In this document: in pieces, positions 1 to 8,661 of the stretch
Layout: each line of letters opens with the position of its first letter
How positions within the stretch are numbered: position 1 is the first letter of the stretch
Assembly: GCA_013361525.1 (NCBI GenBank)
Contig: JABFXY010000163.1
Location: 1 to 64,000, forward strand
Source of the DNA: Polyangiaceae bacterium
GTDB taxonomy: Bacteria; Myxococcota_A; Polyangia; Polyangiales; Polyangiaceae
Direction of reading: 5' to 3'
Length of the DNA: 64,000 nucleotides
Translations under genes and position numbers: made by a program
The notes under the pieces: generated by a model
What the model was told of the DNA's origin: nothing
The model's database searches: none
Seen by the model: the letters and a program-made list of their open reading frames with translations, nothing else

Positions 1-2366
<2,366 letters not shown>

Positions 2367-2370
<4 letters not shown>

Positions 2371-2786
2371 GTCATCACAGGCGACAGTTTGCGAGGAGAT
2401 CCCGGAAGCTTGCGCGACTCCGGCCGGAGGGCCCACGACGCGTACGCGAGGCCGAGGCCCACGAGCGGGATGATGACGTGGCCGGCGTTGCTGACGTTGT
2501 CGCTGGCACCAACCGCCGCCCACGAGAACGCGGCGCCGGTGAGGTCGAACGCGATACCTGCATAAGCCCACTCTTTCAAACGCGGAAACTTCGGAGCGAG
2601 CAACGCGACCGCGCCGAGGAGCTTCCAAATACCGAGGAGCGTCACGAAATGCAGGGGATACCCCAGTTGAACGAAGCCATCGACGCTCGCGGGCACGTGC
2701 AGAACGTGCGCAATACCGCCCGAAATCATCGAAGACGCGACCAAGCCGGTCGCCACCCAATACGCAATCACGCGCGACCTTTTCAT
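2367..2786 (-). CDS. DoxX-like small membrane protein
   Basis: 139 residues with about four hydrophobic segments (residues about 7-25, 45-65, 70-90, 100-120) and the DoxX/SURF4-like arrangement: N-terminal IAYWVATG, then LGIWKLLGAVALL and a GHVIIPLVGLGLAY segment. Members of this family are inner-membrane proteins of unclear chemistry, often placed beside ArsR regulators and AHSA1/SRPBCC proteins, as here. It is translationally coupled on both sides: its ATG (2784-2786) overlaps the upstream SRPBCC stop and its TGA (2367-2369) overlaps the ATG of the UvrA2-like gene. Topology and function are inferred. Confidence 0.85.
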
Positions 2787-3229
2787 TGGATCCTCCCGAG
2801 CATGTCGACGAGTTTGTCGCCCATCATCTTCCAACCGTAACGCGCGCCGCCGAACGCCCTCTCCTGCCCCGGCTTGAAGCCCGATTGCACGAGCGTGAGG
2901 CGCGTGCCCGCCGCGGTGGGTGTCAGGGTGAAGGTCACGACGGTGTCCAACTCCATATCGCCGACGACCCACGTGTAGCTGAGCTTCCGATGCTCTTCGA
3001 TCTCGACGAAGCGGCAATTCACGGTTCCGTCCCAACCCGGATACGGCTGCGTCTTGAGGGTAAACGCGGCTCCCTGTTGGAGCTTCAGATCGATGGCTGG
3101 CAACAGCCACTCTTTGAGCAACACCGGGTCGGTGAGCGCGCGCCACACCTTCTCCGGCGCATGCTTCAGATCGAACTCGAACTCGAGGGATTGAGTCTGC
3201 GATTGTGCGGTTTTGTCGATGAGCGTCAT
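2783..3229 (-). CDS. SRPBCC / AHSA1 (START-like) domain protein
   Basis: 148 residues. A single helix-grip SRPBCC fold of the AHSA1 type: EFDLKHAPEKVWRALTDP at the front, the strand-rich middle, and a C-terminal long helix ARYGWKMMGDKLVDML. These domains bind hydrophobic ligands or client proteins; the operon-linked ArsR partner suggests a stress or ligand-sensing role (inference). Start chosen at ATG 3229, which overlaps the ArsR stop by ATGA; an upstream in-frame extension to 3304 exists but lies inside the ArsR gene and lacks family similarity. Confidence 0.88.
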   Translation of the reverse strand: MTLIDKTAQSQTQSLEFEFDLKHAPEKVWRALTDPVLLKEWLLPAIDLKLQQGAAFTLKTQPYPGWDGTVNCRFVEIEEHRKLSYTWVVGDMELDTVVTFTLTPTAAGTRLTLVQSGFKPGQERAFGGARYGWKMMGDKLVDMLGRIQ

Positions 3230-3555
3230 TTGTCCATCTTCTCCAGCAATTGTTCGAGGCGATCCATGCGCTCCGCCCAGAATGTGCGGTAGTGCGCAAT
3301 CCAATCGACGAGCGGCTTGAGCCCCATCGGCTCTACCCGGTAGTAGACGCAGCGCCCCTCGCGCCGGCCGTTCACCAGGCCCGCCTCTTTCAGGGCGGCG
3401 AGGTGCTGAGACACGGCCGGCTGCGAGATGTCGAAGCGAGCCGTGAGATCCTTCACCGCCGCCTCACCGAGCGCGAGCGACTCGAAGATCGCCCGGCGGC
3501 TGGGGTCCGCCAGCGCCTGGAAAATCTTGTCTTCGGCCGTGCCCGCGCTCTGCAT
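3226..3555 (-). CDS. ArsR-family winged-helix transcriptional regulator
   Basis: 109 residues from ATG 3555. Shows the ArsR core IFQALADPSRRAIFESLALGE, then a recognition helix ISQPAVSQHLAALKEAGL and the wing GRREGRCVYYRVEP, followed by a C-terminal helical tail as in the SdpR-like subgroup that pairs with AHSA1 proteins. I see no Cys-based metal site (no ELCVCD motif), so it is probably not a metal sensor. A GTG at 3573 in the same frame is an alternative start but lies inside the operator palindrome and between the promoter boxes; the ATG matches the family N-terminus better. It leads a four-gene ATGA-overlap operon and probably represses itself through the palindrome at 3565-3580. Confidence 0.9.
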   Translation of the reverse strand: MQSAGTAEDKIFQALADPSRRAIFESLALGEAAVKDLTARFDISQPAVSQHLAALKEAGLVNGRREGRCVYYRVEPMGLKPLVDWIAHYRTFWAERMDRLEQLLEKMDK

Positions 3556-3561
3556 GGTCAA

Positions 3562-3590
3562 TTCATAAGCCACGGCTTATCGGTTGTCAA
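3562..3590 (-). promoter_or_regulatory. Sigma70-type promoter with embedded ArsR operator
   Basis: Reading the minus strand: TTGACA (3590-3585), a 17-nt spacer, then TATGAA (3567-3562). A perfect inverted repeat ATAAGCC-N2-GGCTTAT (3565-3580) fills the spacer end and overlaps the -10 box, the classic geometry for autorepression by an ArsR dimer. The expected transcription start, about 7 nt past the -10, coincides with the ATG at 3555, and no Shine-Dalgarno is visible, so the mRNA may be leaderless (inference). Confidence 0.7.
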
Positions 3591-4123
3591 GCGACAGGAT
3601 GCTGGTTGGAGAAATCCCCGCGGCTGCGCGTCGGTCGATCGGCTCGTCCGCCTGGAACCAGCGCCTGCGCTCTGCGGCATCGCGTCGTGCCTGCGAGACG
3701 AAGCCTCCGACGTCGACCCCACCTCCTTCGCGAGCTCCGCGAGCTCCGGCCTGCGTGCCGCTGGAAAGTAGCCGTGTGCAGAGAGGAGTTCGAGCAGCGC
3801 CGCCAGCCCCGTAGCCTCGTCTTCGTGCTCGCTCGTCGAGATCTCGAGTCCAGAGGACGCACTAGTCACGCGACACGAACGGGGCCGTCGCGCGCGGTCG
3901 AAATGGCGTCAACGGTGGCGCAGAAAACTGCCAGTCCTAATCCAGGATCTGCATTGATCGCCGCGACGTTTCCGCGGCCCTCCGAGCGAGCCCGCTCCAT
4001 CGCGGAGAGCGGGCGACCCGAGGGAGACTGGTCGATGGCAAATGCGCAAACTGGTCCTTTCGTATCGATCCCGACTCCGGTAGTACCGCGGCCCTCATTG
4101 GCGGGCCGACGAAAGGAAACCTC
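3591..4123. other. Intergenic region without a convincing gene
   Basis: About 530 bases between the ArsR operon and the cpdA-like gene. A minus-strand frame at 3558-3869 contains a plausible helical stretch (LAALLELLSAHGYF, then PELAELAKEV) but would overlap the ArsR promoter and ends in low-quality sequence. The frame of the cpdA-like gene is open from 3941 to its ATG without any ATG, GTG or TTG. I assign no gene. A GAAAGGAAA ribosome-binding site lies just before 4124. Confidence 0.4.
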
Positions 4124-4966
4124 ATGCTCATCGCCCAGATCTCCGATATCCATATCCGCGAAGATGGACAGCGCTGCTGCGGCTGGGTCGACACCGCTCC
4201 GTTCCTGGCAAAAGCCGTCGACAAGCTGAATGCCTTGAGGCCATCGCCGAGCGCGGTCGTGGTGACCGGGGACCTGGTCGACAGCGGGAGCCCGGCCGAA
4301 TACGCCCGGCTGCACGCATTGCTCGCGCCGCTCGCGATGCCCTATTACCTGGTTGTCGGAAACCACGACCGCCGCGAGCCGCTCAGGGCCGCGTTTCCCG
4401 ACCACGCACATCTGCGCTCAGGCCCGTTCGTGCAGTACACGATAGACGAGCTCCCGGTACGACTCGTGGTCCTCGACACGAACATTCCCGGTCAGCACGC
4501 AGGAGAACTTTGTGGGGAGCGTCTCGACTGGCTCGAGAGACGACTTGCAGAGCAACCGAATCGACCGACCGCGATCTTCATGCATCATCCGCCGTTCAAG
4601 ACCGGCAACATCCCGTTGGATCGCCTGGATCTTTCGGGAAAGGAGCGGCTCGCCGCCATCGTCTCGAAGTTTCGAAACATCCACGGAGTCTTCTGCGGGC
4701 ATTTGCATCGAGCCATCCAGGCTCGCTTCGCAGGAACGATCGCCATGACCTGCCCCTCGACCGCGCATCAAGTCCATCTCAGCCTCGGAGAATCGTCGAT
4801 TATGGCGTTCGATATGGAGCCACCGGCCTGTCAGCTCCATTGGTGGGACGGACATTCTCTCGTTACCCACACGGCCTTCATCGAGCGGTTCGACGGTCCG
4901 TTTTCAGTCCAAACCGGCGAGCGCATCGAGATCCGAACGGACTCGATCCACGGCCGCGCTCCGTAG
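4124..4966 (+). CDS. cpdA: CpdA-like class III cyclic-nucleotide phosphodiesterase
   Basis: 280-residue calcineurin-like metallophosphoesterase. All metal ligands of the class III cAMP phosphodiesterase family are visible: D8-x-H10 (SDIHI), D50 (VTGDLVD), N80-H81-D82, H154-H155 (FMHHPPF) and the C-terminal GHLH at 192-195. The spacing and the NHDRREPLRAAF sequence resemble CpdA, which hydrolyses 3',5'-cAMP in the cytoplasm; activity on other phosphodiesters is possible. ATG 4124 is preceded by GAAAGGAAA. The stop codon lies within a hairpin (4951-4970), and the last 63 bases overlap the convergent lipoprotein gene. Confidence 0.9.
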   Translation: MLIAQISDIHIREDGQRCCGWVDTAPFLAKAVDKLNALRPSPSAVVVTGDLVDSGSPAEYARLHALLAPLAMPYYLVVGNHDRREPLRAAFPDHAHLRSGPFVQYTIDELPVRLVVLDTNIPGQHAGELCGERLDWLERRLAEQPNRPTAIFMHHPPFKTGNIPLDRLDLSGKERLAAIVSKFRNIHGVFCGHLHRAIQARFAGTIAMTCPSTAHQVHLSLGESSIMAFDMEPPACQLHWWDGHSLVTHTAFIERFDGPFSVQTGERIEIRTDSIHGRAP

Positions 4967-5968
4967 CGCGTCGCTGTCCGGCTGCGTGACGGGAGCGCGC
5001 TCCAAACACGGAGCGAGGCCGGGGTGGACCGGATGCGAAGCTGCGTGCGAGAAGTCCTTTCGCCCGACGAGCGCCGTCGTCGTCTCCGCCGTGGCGTCGA
5101 TTTTCGCGTCCATTTCGGCGTCTTCCTTTTCCGGTTGGGCAAATCTCGCGTCCAGCCGGCCGTCGACGGTGTACCAATACCGGGCCTGCTCACCATCGCG
5201 CGCGGCGATACGGGCGACGCCCCGGGTCTCCGCCCGAAACCCCGCTTCGATGACGTCGGACTTCGTCTCTTGGTGGAGCTCGCCCTCGATGCTGAAGTGA
5301 AAATAGTCGCCGTCGGTCGCGTGCTCGACGCCGAGGAACGTCCATGTCTGGTCGGCCACGAGCTCGTCGCGAAGCAGGCGGTCCCAACTGTATTTCACGA
5401 CGGTCCGCTTCGTGTCCCACTCGTCGCCAGCGCGCAATGCACCTTTCGGGAACTCGATGCTGTAGAGCGCGCTGTCGATCGCTACTTGCCATTGATTGCG
5501 CTCGCGGCGCTCGTCGACCACCTCCGTCGGCGGGGCCTTGCCGAGGCGCACCCCTTGCGGCGAGTAATGGAGCATTGCCGGCGGAAACCCGAAATCGAGA
5601 TCCATCGTGCCGTCGATCGGCTCGTCGAGCCCTTCGACGTGGAACTTCATCAACGCCGGTCCACTCCACGACTTCACCTCGATGTCGTTCGCCCGGACGT
5701 GCGCTACCTCGGTGAGCGTGCCGAACGCGAAGCGGTTCGTCATCGCAAAGCTCTTCGACAGCTCGGGGATGTCCGACCGCACGTCGGAGAAGCTCATTTG
5801 CAGTTGGTCGCAGTGGCCGAAACGCTCGCCCTCCCGCGGGCTCAAGCGCAGCGTCCCGCCGGCGTCGCGATCGATTACCGCGCTGGTATGCCAAGCAGGC
5901 GGCTGCAGCGCGTCGCGGTGCGCACACGCGGCACAGAACACGAATGCGAGCGGTGCGAGGCGGAGCAC
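4904..5968 (-). CDS. Putative exported lipoprotein, unknown function
   Basis: 354 residues. A hydrophobic N-terminus (LRLAPLAFVFCAAC) ends in a Cys at about 15 in a non-canonical lipobox, so lipid attachment is plausible but not certain. The rest is soluble, beta-rich and ungapped, with no motif I recognise (for example DGTMDLDFGFPPAML and WTFLGVEHATDGDYFHFSIEGE), reminiscent of the many paralogous myxobacterial outer-envelope proteins. Convergent with the cpdA-like gene, with a 63-base tail-to-tail overlap that includes the shared hairpin. Start ATG 5968. Confidence 0.7.
   Translation of the reverse strand: MLRLAPLAFVFCAACAHRDALQPPAWHTSAVIDRDAGGTLRLSPREGERFGHCDQLQMSFSDVRSDIPELSKSFAMTNRFAFGTLTEVAHVRANDIEVKSWSGPALMKFHVEGLDEPIDGTMDLDFGFPPAMLHYSPQGVRLGKAPPTEVVDERRERNQWQVAIDSALYSIEFPKGALRAGDEWDTKRTVVKYSWDRLLRDELVADQTWTFLGVEHATDGDYFHFSIEGELHQETKSDVIEAGFRAETRGVARIAARDGEQARYWYTVDGRLDARFAQPEKEDAEMDAKIDATAETTTALVGRKDFSHAASHPVHPGLAPCLERAPVTQPDSDALRSAAVDRVRSDLDALAGLD
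4951..4970. repeat. 20-nt hairpin element at a gene end, copy 1 of 2
   Basis: CGGCCGCGCTCCGTAGCGCG occurs here and, base for base, at 61462-61481. It contains the dyad CGCGCT-CCGT-AGCGCG (6-bp stem, 4-nt loop) and overlaps the TAG stop of the cpdA-like gene; the second copy overlaps the TAG of an unrelated lipoprotein gene. Both genes therefore end in the residues GRAP. It is probably a terminator-like or mobile palindromic unit. Confidence 0.6.
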
Positions 5969-6111
5969 GGCATTTTTACGCCCGTCCGGTTACGGTCGTT
6001 CCCTTCGCGAGCAGGATCTCGTCGGCTGGGCCCGGCGAGGTGCCGGCGATGCGCAAAGGCGTCGACCGCTCCCGCTTGCGAGGTGCGACGGCCTTCGCGA
6101 TCCTCGCCGCC

Positions 6112-6795
6112 ATGGACGAGCGAACCGAAACGATCTCCGTCGACGGCGTCGAGCGACAGGTCACGTCGAGCGACGAGTGGCATGGCGCTCTCGAAGCACT
6201 GCGCGTGAAGGAGAAGGAGCTGACGCGCGCGCACGACGCGCTGGCGGCTGAGCGACGACGCGGACCGTGGATGCGCGTGCAGCGCGACTACAACTTCGAG
6301 GGAGAGAACGGCCCGAAGAGCCTTGTCGATCTCTTCGCCGGGCGAAGGCAGCTCATCGTCTACCACCACATGTTGAAGCCGGCGGATCCTGCGCCATGCC
6401 CCGGTTGCGGCATGGTCGGCGACCAGATCCCGCACCTTTCCCACCTCGAGCAGCGCGATACGACCCTCGTCTTCGTGTCGCGTGCACCGATTGCGGAGAT
6501 CGGCGCTTTCAAGAAGCGCATGGGCTGGAACGTGCCGTGGCTGCAGACCACCGATACGTTCAATGCCGACTTCGACGTCACCGGCGGCTTCGGCCTCAAC
6601 GTCTTCTATCGCGACGGCGAGAGCGTCTATCGGACGTACTTCACGACTGGACGTGGCGTCGAGACGCTCGGCACCATCTGGACGTTCCTCGATCTGACGC
6701 CTCTCGGCCGGCAGGAGCAGTGGGAATCGTCGCCGGAAGGGACGCCACAAACGCCGCCCTATCGCTGGTGGCGCCTGCACGACCAATACGAATAG
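6112..6795 (+). CDS. DUF899 (thioredoxin-like fold) family protein
   Basis: 227 residues from ATG 6112. Recognisable DUF899 features: SSDEWHGALEALRVKEKELT at the N-terminus, RRQLIVYHHMLKP, the CPGC pair (C96, C99), then FVSRAPIAEIGAFKKRMGW and NVFYRDGESVYRTYFTTGRG towards the end. The family has a thioredoxin-like fold; its reaction is not established. An in-frame extension back to 5944 is open but overlaps the divergent lipoprotein gene start and shows no similarity, so I use ATG 6112. Confidence 0.88.
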   Translation: MDERTETISVDGVERQVTSSDEWHGALEALRVKEKELTRAHDALAAERRRGPWMRVQRDYNFEGENGPKSLVDLFAGRRQLIVYHHMLKPADPAPCPGCGMVGDQIPHLSHLEQRDTTLVFVSRAPIAEIGAFKKRMGWNVPWLQTTDTFNADFDVTGGFGLNVFYRDGESVYRTYFTTGRGVETLGTIWTFLDLTPLGRQEQWESSPEGTPQTPPYRWWRLHDQYE

Positions 6796-6864
6796 ACAGC
6801 TCCAAGCTGATCAGCGACGGCCCGCGCTTCCCCCGAAGCCGGCGAGTCGACGTGGCTATCGTGG

Positions 6865-6939
6865 CGTCCCCAGCGGGATTCGAACCCGCGTAGCAGCCTT
6901 GAAAGGGCTGAGTCCTGGGCCGGGCTAGACGATGGGGAC
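6865..6939 (-). tRNA. tRNA-Glu(TTC), copy 1
   Basis: Minus strand. Acceptor GTCCCC pairs with GGGGAC; the anticodon arm is CAGCC-CTTTCAA-GGCTG, giving anticodon TTC; the T arm is GCGGG-TTCGAAT-CCCGC. Discriminator G is followed by a genome-encoded CCA (6862-6864). It differs from the copy at 12761 by about four bases, in the D arm, next to the anticodon arm and in the variable loop. Confidence 0.96.
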
Positions 6940-7104
6940 CGACCGAACGACGCGTCTCTAGCGGTTCCGCGAGCGGAGTGCAACGTCCTCGATTCAGAGA
7001 GCGCCCGGGCGGCGACCCGGCTCGTCCGGAGCGCCGGCAACTCGCGTGATGGATCAACGGTTCACCCCCGCAAACGTCGCCAAGAGGAACGCGGCATGTG
7101 AGAT

Positions 7105-7140
7105 CAAGCGGATCCACGCGCGATGACGTGGGATCGCTTG
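7105..7140. promoter_or_regulatory. Imperfect long hairpin upstream of the Pro-rich gene
   Basis: Arms CAAGCGGATCCACG (7105-7118) and CGTGGGATCGCTTG (7127-7140) are complementary at 11 of 14 positions around an 8-nt loop. It lies about 60 bases before the Pro-rich CDS and could be an operator or an RNA structure; no T-tract follows, so a terminator is less likely. Confidence 0.3.
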
Positions 7141-7201
7141 TTGCACCTCAAACGATCGCAGCGCTCGCGTGTTGGTGAGCGCTCATTGGGAGGTGGTGCT
7201 C

Positions 7202-8020
7202 ATGTCCGCGCGTGCGCCGACCGGGTTGAACCCCGACACTTTGGCTCCGCCGCCGTCCGTTCCGCGGCCGTCGACCGCAGGCTCCGTTCGGCCGCCGCCG
7301 GCGCTCCCGTCGGTGCCCCCGCCCCTTCCCCCCGCGTCCTCGAGGCTGAGCGCACCGCCACCGGCGTCGACGATTCGTCCGTCGGTGCCGCCTCCGCTGA
7401 GCTCGCGCCCTCCCCCTCTCTCTTATCCCGCCGCGCCGGTGCACGGCCCGCCGCCAACACCCTACGCGGCACCACCGTCTTCGTGGCCCGCGCCCCAATC
7501 ATCGATGCCGCCGTCGATGCCGTCATCGATGGCTGCGTCGGTGCCGCCGCCGCAAACGCCACTGCCGCAGATGCCCCCGCCGTCGACGCGGCGTCCTCCG
7601 CCTCCGCCGCCTCGTCGGAGCACGCGTCCTCCCGCGACAGCGCCTTCGCCGCGGATCCCGGGGCCACCGCCTGCGCCGGCTCCGCCCCCCACGCTTCGCG
7701 AGCGAAGCCTAACGTCGCCCGGCGCCGGCGCTCGCCCACCAGCTGCGCCTCAACCCGCGGCCGCACGCACGGATCCTCCTTCGTTGCTCCGAACGCAGGT
7801 CGGTCTCGGAGCGGTCAAGGTCGACGCGTCGGGTGCCGTGGTGGTGACGAAGCCGCTCTCACCCGAGCGCCGCTTCCTCGTCCGCGCCGGACAGCAAAAG
7901 GGCGAGATCATCCTCACTGTCTTGCCGGAGGGTGTGGTTCCTCCTTCCACCGTGATGTCGATCCGCTTGAACGTGGATCGCGAAGACTTCGCCCGCGCCC
8001 TCACGCTCCTCGTCGATTGA
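7202..8020 (+). CDS. Pro-rich low-complexity protein with a short C-terminal domain
   Basis: 272 residues. About residues 10-195 are dominated by Pro, Ser and Ala (runs such as PPPPPPRR and SMPPSMPSSM), then a compact conserved-looking C-terminal part of about 75 residues: GLGAVKVDASGAVVVTKPLS, RRFLVRAGQQKGEIILTVLP, ending NVDREDFARALTLLVD. It has no signal peptide or transmembrane segment. The tail may be a docking or polymerising module on a flexible linker; function unknown. ATG 7202 has GGGAGGT upstream, preferred over the GTG at 7169. Confidence 0.7.
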   Translation: MSARAPTGLNPDTLAPPPSVPRPSTAGSVRPPPALPSVPPPLPPASSRLSAPPPASTIRPSVPPPLSSRPPPLSYPAAPVHGPPPTPYAAPPSSWPAPQSSMPPSMPSSMAASVPPPQTPLPQMPPPSTRRPPPPPPRRSTRPPATAPSPRIPGPPPAPAPPPTLRERSLTSPGAGARPPAAPQPAAARTDPPSLLRTQVGLGAVKVDASGAVVVTKPLSPERRFLVRAGQQKGEIILTVLPEGVVPPSTVMSIRLNVDREDFARALTLLVD

Positions 8021-8120
8021 CGGCACCTCGAGCGAGCGCGGGTGGTGGGGCGTCGAGCCACGAACGATCTTTTTTGATCTCCGTGGAATAGTTCCGGTTT
8101 TCCGCGGTTTTAAGGGCCGC

Positions 8121-8480
8121 ATGGCCGTTCGCGCCTTCGCTCGTCTGCTCGCAGTGCTGCTCACCGCGCTGATCATCGCCGGCCCCAACTTGGCCGCGCT
8201 GGTCACCGACGCGTTCTGCACCACCGCCGCGATGAGTGATCGGACGGCCGACAGCGTCGAGCTTGAGACCGAGGCTGCTCCCGATGGTTCGGAGGAAGCG
8301 CCCGCCGACGAAGCGGAAGACTCGAGCGACAACCTCGAGCCGGACGATCCGCTCGACGACGATATCTGCCACCTGCCGACGGTCCTCTCGGCACCGCCGA
8401 TGACCTCGCTCGGCTCGATTCTGCACGAAGAAGCCGCGGTGCCAGACCGCGCGCTGCCGCCCGCAGACAAAGTCGCCTAG
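8121..8480 (+). CDS. Small exported acidic protein, unknown
   Basis: 119 residues. N-terminal Arg-containing n-region and hydrophobic core (RAFARLLAVLLTALIIAGPN) resemble a signal peptide or signal anchor; the remaining 80 residues are strongly acidic (EEAPADEAEDSSDNLEPDD) with two Cys, near residues 33 and 84. No family recognised. It lies 180 bases before the SulP fusion and may be independent, because dyads and a hairpin separate them. Confidence 0.55.
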   Translation: MAVRAFARLLAVLLTALIIAGPNLAALVTDAFCTTAAMSDRTADSVELETEAAPDGSEEAPADEAEDSSDNLEPDDPLDDDICHLPTVLSAPPMTSLGSILHEEAAVPDRALPPADKVA

Positions 8481-8522
8481 CTCGGCCGACGCCACAGATC
8501 GCGTCGCTTCGCGTGCAGACGC

Positions 8523-8538
8523 CGGAGGTGTGCCTCCG
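8523..8538. promoter_or_regulatory. Short perfect hairpin before the SulP operon
   Basis: CGGAGG-TGTG-CCTCCG is a perfect 6-bp stem with a 4-nt loop, 42 bases after the stop of the small acidic gene. It may weakly terminate that transcript; no T-tract follows. Confidence 0.3.
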
Positions 8539-8564
8539 TGCACGCGTAGCGCAACGGACCCGAT

Positions 8565-8599
8565 CGAGCGCTGGCTCGTTCCTCCGAGCGCTGGCTCGT
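8565..8599. promoter_or_regulatory. Tandem operator-like dyads upstream of SulP-CA
   Basis: The 15-mer CGAGCGCTGGCTCGT occurs twice, at 8565-8579 and 8585-8599, with a 20-bp period (about two helical turns). Each contains the dyad CGAGC-GCTG-GCTCG. This spacing suits two regulator dimers on one DNA face, 63 bases before the SulP-CA ATG. Which protein binds is unknown. Confidence 0.45.
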
Positions 8600-8661
8600 C
8601 GGTTCCGTGACCTCGCCTGCGCGTTCACGCGCGCAGCGCGCTCGTACCCGGAGTCAGAGGA

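Noticed and set aside
3866-4411. Minus-strand reading frame across the cpdA-like gene start
   Set aside because: It lies opposite the conserved metal-binding motifs of the cpdA-like gene and has no family resemblance.
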